Positions 6,213 through 8,549 of a stretch of DNA of 8,549 nucleotides are shown here, in pieces. This DNA comes from Pseudomonadota bacterium (GTDB lineage: Bacteria > Pseudomonadota > Alphaproteobacteria > Rhizobiales > Xanthobacteraceae). Position 1 is the first letter of the stretch. Each line of letters begins with the position of its first letter. The notes under the pieces were generated by a model that saw only the letters and a program-made list of their open reading frames with translations, had not been told where the DNA came from and ran no database searches. The position numbers and the translations under genes are program-made. The stretch is from contig JAKAMD010000136.1 of assembly GCA_021823875.1 (NCBI GenBank), positions 1 to 8,549 on the forward strand, given 5' to 3'.

Positions 6213-7398
6213 AGGCACGCGCGAAGCCTGGATCACCGGCATCGGCATCGTCTCCTGCCTGGGCGAAGGGCCCGAGGTCCATTGGCAGCAGCTGACGGCG
6301 GGGCAGCCAAGCGCCGATACCGCCACCTTTGCGCCCTTCGTCGTGCACCCGATCGCGCCGATCAATTTCGATTCGCAGATCCCCAAGAAGGGCGACCAGC
6401 GCCAGATGGAAGCCTGGCAGCGGATCGGTACCTATGCCGCCGGCCTCGCGCTCGACAGCGCGGGCGTCAAAGGCAACACCGAGCTGCTGTCGCATATGGA
6501 CATGGTGGTCGCCGCCGGCGGCGGTGAGCGCGATCTCAACGTCGATTCGGCGATCCTCAGCGGCATGAAGCAGGCGGCCGATCCTGACGCCTTCCTTAAC
6601 GAACGGCTGATGGGCGATCTGCGCCCCACCCTCTTCCTGGCCCAGCTATCCAATCTGCTCGCCGGCAACATTTCGATCGTGCACGGCGTGACCGGCTCCT
6701 CGCGCACCTTCATGGGCGAGGAAGCCTGCGGTGCCGACGCGGTGCGGGTGGCGCTCGCGCGCATCGCCGCCGGGCAAAGCGACATCGCGCTGGTCGGCGG
6801 GTCCTACAATGCCGAACGGCCGGACCTCCTGATGCTGTTCGAATTCGGCGGCTACGCCCTCAAAGACGGCTTCGCGCCGGTCTGGGAGCGTAAGGACAAG
6901 CCGGGCGTCGCGGTCGGCTCGCTCGGCGCCTTCCTGGTGATCGAATCGCGCGAGCATGCCGAGAAGCGCGGCGCCAAGCCGCTGGCACGGCTAACGGCGG
7001 TCATCTCCGACCGCAGCCGGCGGGCCGGCGGCGCGGTCACGGCGACGCTGTCGGCGCTGTGGGACAAGATCAAGGACAAGATCAGGGCCGGCCACGCCGC
7101 GGTGTTCTCGGGCGCCACCGGCGTCGAGCCCGCCACGGGCGAGGAACGCGCCTTCCTGGAGGCGCATCCCGACCTTGCCGTGCGCGCCACCGGTTCATAT
7201 CTCGGTCATGGGGCGGAGCCGCAATTCATCATGAATGTCGCCCTTGCAGCGGTCGCGCTCGGCCACGGCAGCCTGTTCCCGCCCCGCGACGCCAGCGGGC
7301 TGGAGCAGCCAATGTCCGGGGACCTGAGCCAGGTCGTGGTGACCGGCGTCGGCCATTGGCGGGGCGAAGCCCTGGCGCTGGTCGAGCGGGTCGACTGA
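6205..7398 (+). CDS. fabF2XL: ketosynthase-fold protein FabF2XL with degenerate active site
   Basis: This 397-residue protein has the thiolase/ketosynthase fold, recognisable from the start TGIGIVSCLG, the middle ALVGGSYN and the end VVVTGVGHWRGEALALV. By position it matches FabF2XL of the rhizobial acpXL cluster. Aligned by eye with the ketosynthase that follows, the catalytic Cys is Glu173 (GEEACGADAV against STACASGATAV), the first His is Ala304 (SGATGVEP against NAHGTSTP) and the conserved Lys is Gly330. Only the second His (His335 in YLGHG) is kept. Condensation by the usual Cys-His-His mechanism is therefore not expected. By analogy with chain-length factors of type II polyketide synthases, it may pair with the intact enzyme and shape the substrate tunnel for very long chains. 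GAGG (6192-6195) precedes the ATG at 6205, which overlaps fabZXL. Confidence 0.88.
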   Translation: MAEGTREAWITGIGIVSCLGEGPEVHWQQLTAGQPSADTATFAPFVVHPIAPINFDSQIPKKGDQRQMEAWQRIGTYAAGLALDSAGVKGNTELLSHMDMVVAAGGGERDLNVDSAILSGMKQAADPDAFLNERLMGDLRPTLFLAQLSNLLAGNISIVHGVTGSSRTFMGEEACGADAVRVALARIAAGQSDIALVGGSYNAERPDLLMLFEFGGYALKDGFAPVWERKDKPGVAVGSLGAFLVIESREHAEKRGAKPLARLTAVISDRSRRAGGAVTATLSALWDKIKDKIRAGHAAVFSGATGVEPATGEERAFLEAHPDLAVRATGSYLGHGAEPQFIMNVALAAVALGHGSLFPPRDASGLEQPMSGDLSQVVVTGVGHWRGEALALVERVD

Positions 7399-7412
7399 CG
7401 GGAGCCTTGAAG

Positions 7413-8549
7413 ATGCCTGCACCGACGGACAGACAAGGCCGGCCGCTCGTGGTGGCGACCGGGCTCGGCGTGATCACCTCGCTCGGCGCCGGCAAGACCG
7501 ACAACTGGCAGAAGCTCACCGCCGGCGAGTCCGGCATTCACGCCATCAAGCGCTTTTCGACCGAGGGCCTGCGCACGCGCATCGCCGGCACCGTCGATTA
7601 TCTGCCGGCGGAAGAATGCACGCCCGCCCTGACCGAGAACCTCGCCAAGATCGCGGTCGAGGAAGCGATCACCGAATCCGGCATCGGCAGCAAAGGCGAT
7701 TTCCCGGGCCCGCTGTTCCTGGCGGTGCCGCCGATCGAGGTGGAGTGGCCGCAGCGCATCGCGGTCGCCGCCCAGAGCGGCGCCAACGACAAGATCTCTT
7801 ACGAGGACATCCTGCGGGCGAGCGCGCGCTTCCCTGCCTATCACGAGCGCTTCATGCTCGGCTCGGTGGCCGATCATCTGGCCGATCTGTTCGGCACCAA
7901 GGGCTCGCCGATCTCGCTGTCGACGGCTTGTGCCTCCGGCGCCACCGCCGTGCAGCTCGGCGTCGAGGCGATCCGGCGCGGCGAGACCGATGCCGCGCTC
8001 TGCGTCGGCGCCGACGGCTCGATCAGCCCCGAATCGCTGATCCGCTTCTCGCTGCTGTCGGCTTTGACCACCAGCAGCAACGACAATCCGCAAGGCGCGG
8101 CCAGACCGTTCTCCAAGAACCGCGACGGTTTCGTGATGGCAGAAGGCGCCGGCGCGCTGGTGCTGGAAAGCTACCAATCCGCCAAGGCGCGCGGCGCCAG
8201 GATCCTCGGCGTCATCGAAGGCTGCGGCGAGATGGCGGATGCCTTCCACCGCACCCGTTCGAGCCCGGATGGCAAGCCGATCATCGGCTGCATGGTCAAT
8301 GCCATCAAGGACGCCGGCCTGAGTGCCGAGGACATCGACTACATCAACGCCCACGGCACCAGCACGCCGGAAAACGACAAGATGGAGTATGTCGGCGTCG
8401 CCGCGGTGTTCGGCGAGCGTGCCAAGGACATACCGATCTCCTCCAACAAGTCCATGGTCGGGCATACGCTGTCGGCGGCCGGCGCGGTCGAGGCGGTGTT
8501 CTCGCTGATGACGCTGCAGAACCAGCGCATTCCGCCCACCATCAATTAC
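7413..8549 (+). CDS. fabF1XL: beta-ketoacyl-ACP synthase FabF1XL (3' end cut by window edge)
   Basis: The enzyme condenses malonyl-ACP with the growing acyl chain on AcpXL. The frame runs open for 379 codons to the window end, so the last few dozen residues are missing (FabF is about 410-430 residues). All catalytic residues are present: Cys173 in STACASGATAV, His314 in NAHGTSTPEND, Lys346 in SSNKSM and His351 in VGHTLSAAGAVEAV. The glycine-rich FabF segment FVMAEGAGALVLE (240-252) is also intact. The ATG at 7413 is preceded by GGGAG (7400-7404) at eight bases and lies 14 bases after the fabF2XL stop, so the two are co-translated in close order. The intact enzyme beside the degenerate one suggests an active/inactive pair. 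It is assigned to the acpXL pathway rather than general fatty acid synthesis from its neighbours. Confidence 0.93.
   Translation, partial: MPAPTDRQGRPLVVATGLGVITSLGAGKTDNWQKLTAGESGIHAIKRFSTEGLRTRIAGTVDYLPAEECTPALTENLAKIAVEEAITESGIGSKGDFPGPLFLAVPPIEVEWPQRIAVAAQSGANDKISYEDILRASARFPAYHERFMLGSVADHLADLFGTKGSPISLSTACASGATAVQLGVEAIRRGETDAALCVGADGSISPESLIRFSLLSALTTSSNDNPQGAARPFSKNRDGFVMAEGAGALVLESYQSAKARGARILGVIEGCGEMADAFHRTRSSPDGKPIIGCMVNAIKDAGLSAEDIDYINAHGTSTPENDKMEYVGVAAVFGERAKDIPISSNKSMVGHTLSAAGAVEAVFSLMTLQNQRIPPTINY

Noticed and set aside
7206..8465. Long minus-strand open frame of 419 codons opposite the two ketosynthase genes
   Set aside because: The plus strand here encodes proteins with clear ketosynthase motifs; the antisense product is low-complexity Gly/Ala/Arg sequence without family features.

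Overview
The window is GC-rich, densely coding DNA that reads as a chromosomal segment of an alphaproteobacterium, most likely Hyphomicrobiales (Rhizobiales; Bradyrhizobium/Xanthobacter-like). The main evidence is the right-hand third. It carries the start of the acpXL-type cluster that makes very-long-chain fatty acids (VLCFA) for lipid A, which is characteristic of that order. I see no rRNA or tRNA gene, CRISPR array, insertion sequence or phage gene.

Left part (1-1890): a plus-strand AhpD/carboxymuconolactone-decarboxylase-like protein that lacks the redox cysteines faces a minus-strand stand-alone EAL-domain protein, a predicted c-di-GMP phosphodiesterase. A GC-rich perfect hairpin at 1849-1872 separates this pair from the next block.

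Middle part (1891-4705, all minus strand): in transcription order there is a large membrane protein joining a DedA/VTT domain to an ATP-grasp ligase domain, a small Cys-rich exported or membrane protein resembling DUF2946, and a periplasmic PCu(A)C-type copper chaperone with a Met/His-rich tail. The last two fit copper handling. The fusion protein is the least expected gene of the window and its substrate is unknown.

Right part (4931-8549, all plus strand): a 100-residue single-TM protein of unknown function is followed by a 210-base gap with a good promoter candidate and an 11-bp direct repeat. Then come acpXL, a FabZ-like dehydratase, and two ketosynthase-fold proteins, the second cut by the window edge. 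These four genes are tightly packed (13-base gap, 8-base overlap, 14-base gap) and should be one operon. AcpXL would carry the growing chain, the intact ketosynthase would elongate it and the FabZ homologue would dehydrate it. The first ketosynthase-fold protein has lost the catalytic Cys and one catalytic His. It therefore looks like a non-condensing partner, analogous to a chain-length factor. The usual next genes (an alcohol dehydrogenase-like reductase and the acyltransferase lpxXL) would lie beyond the right edge.
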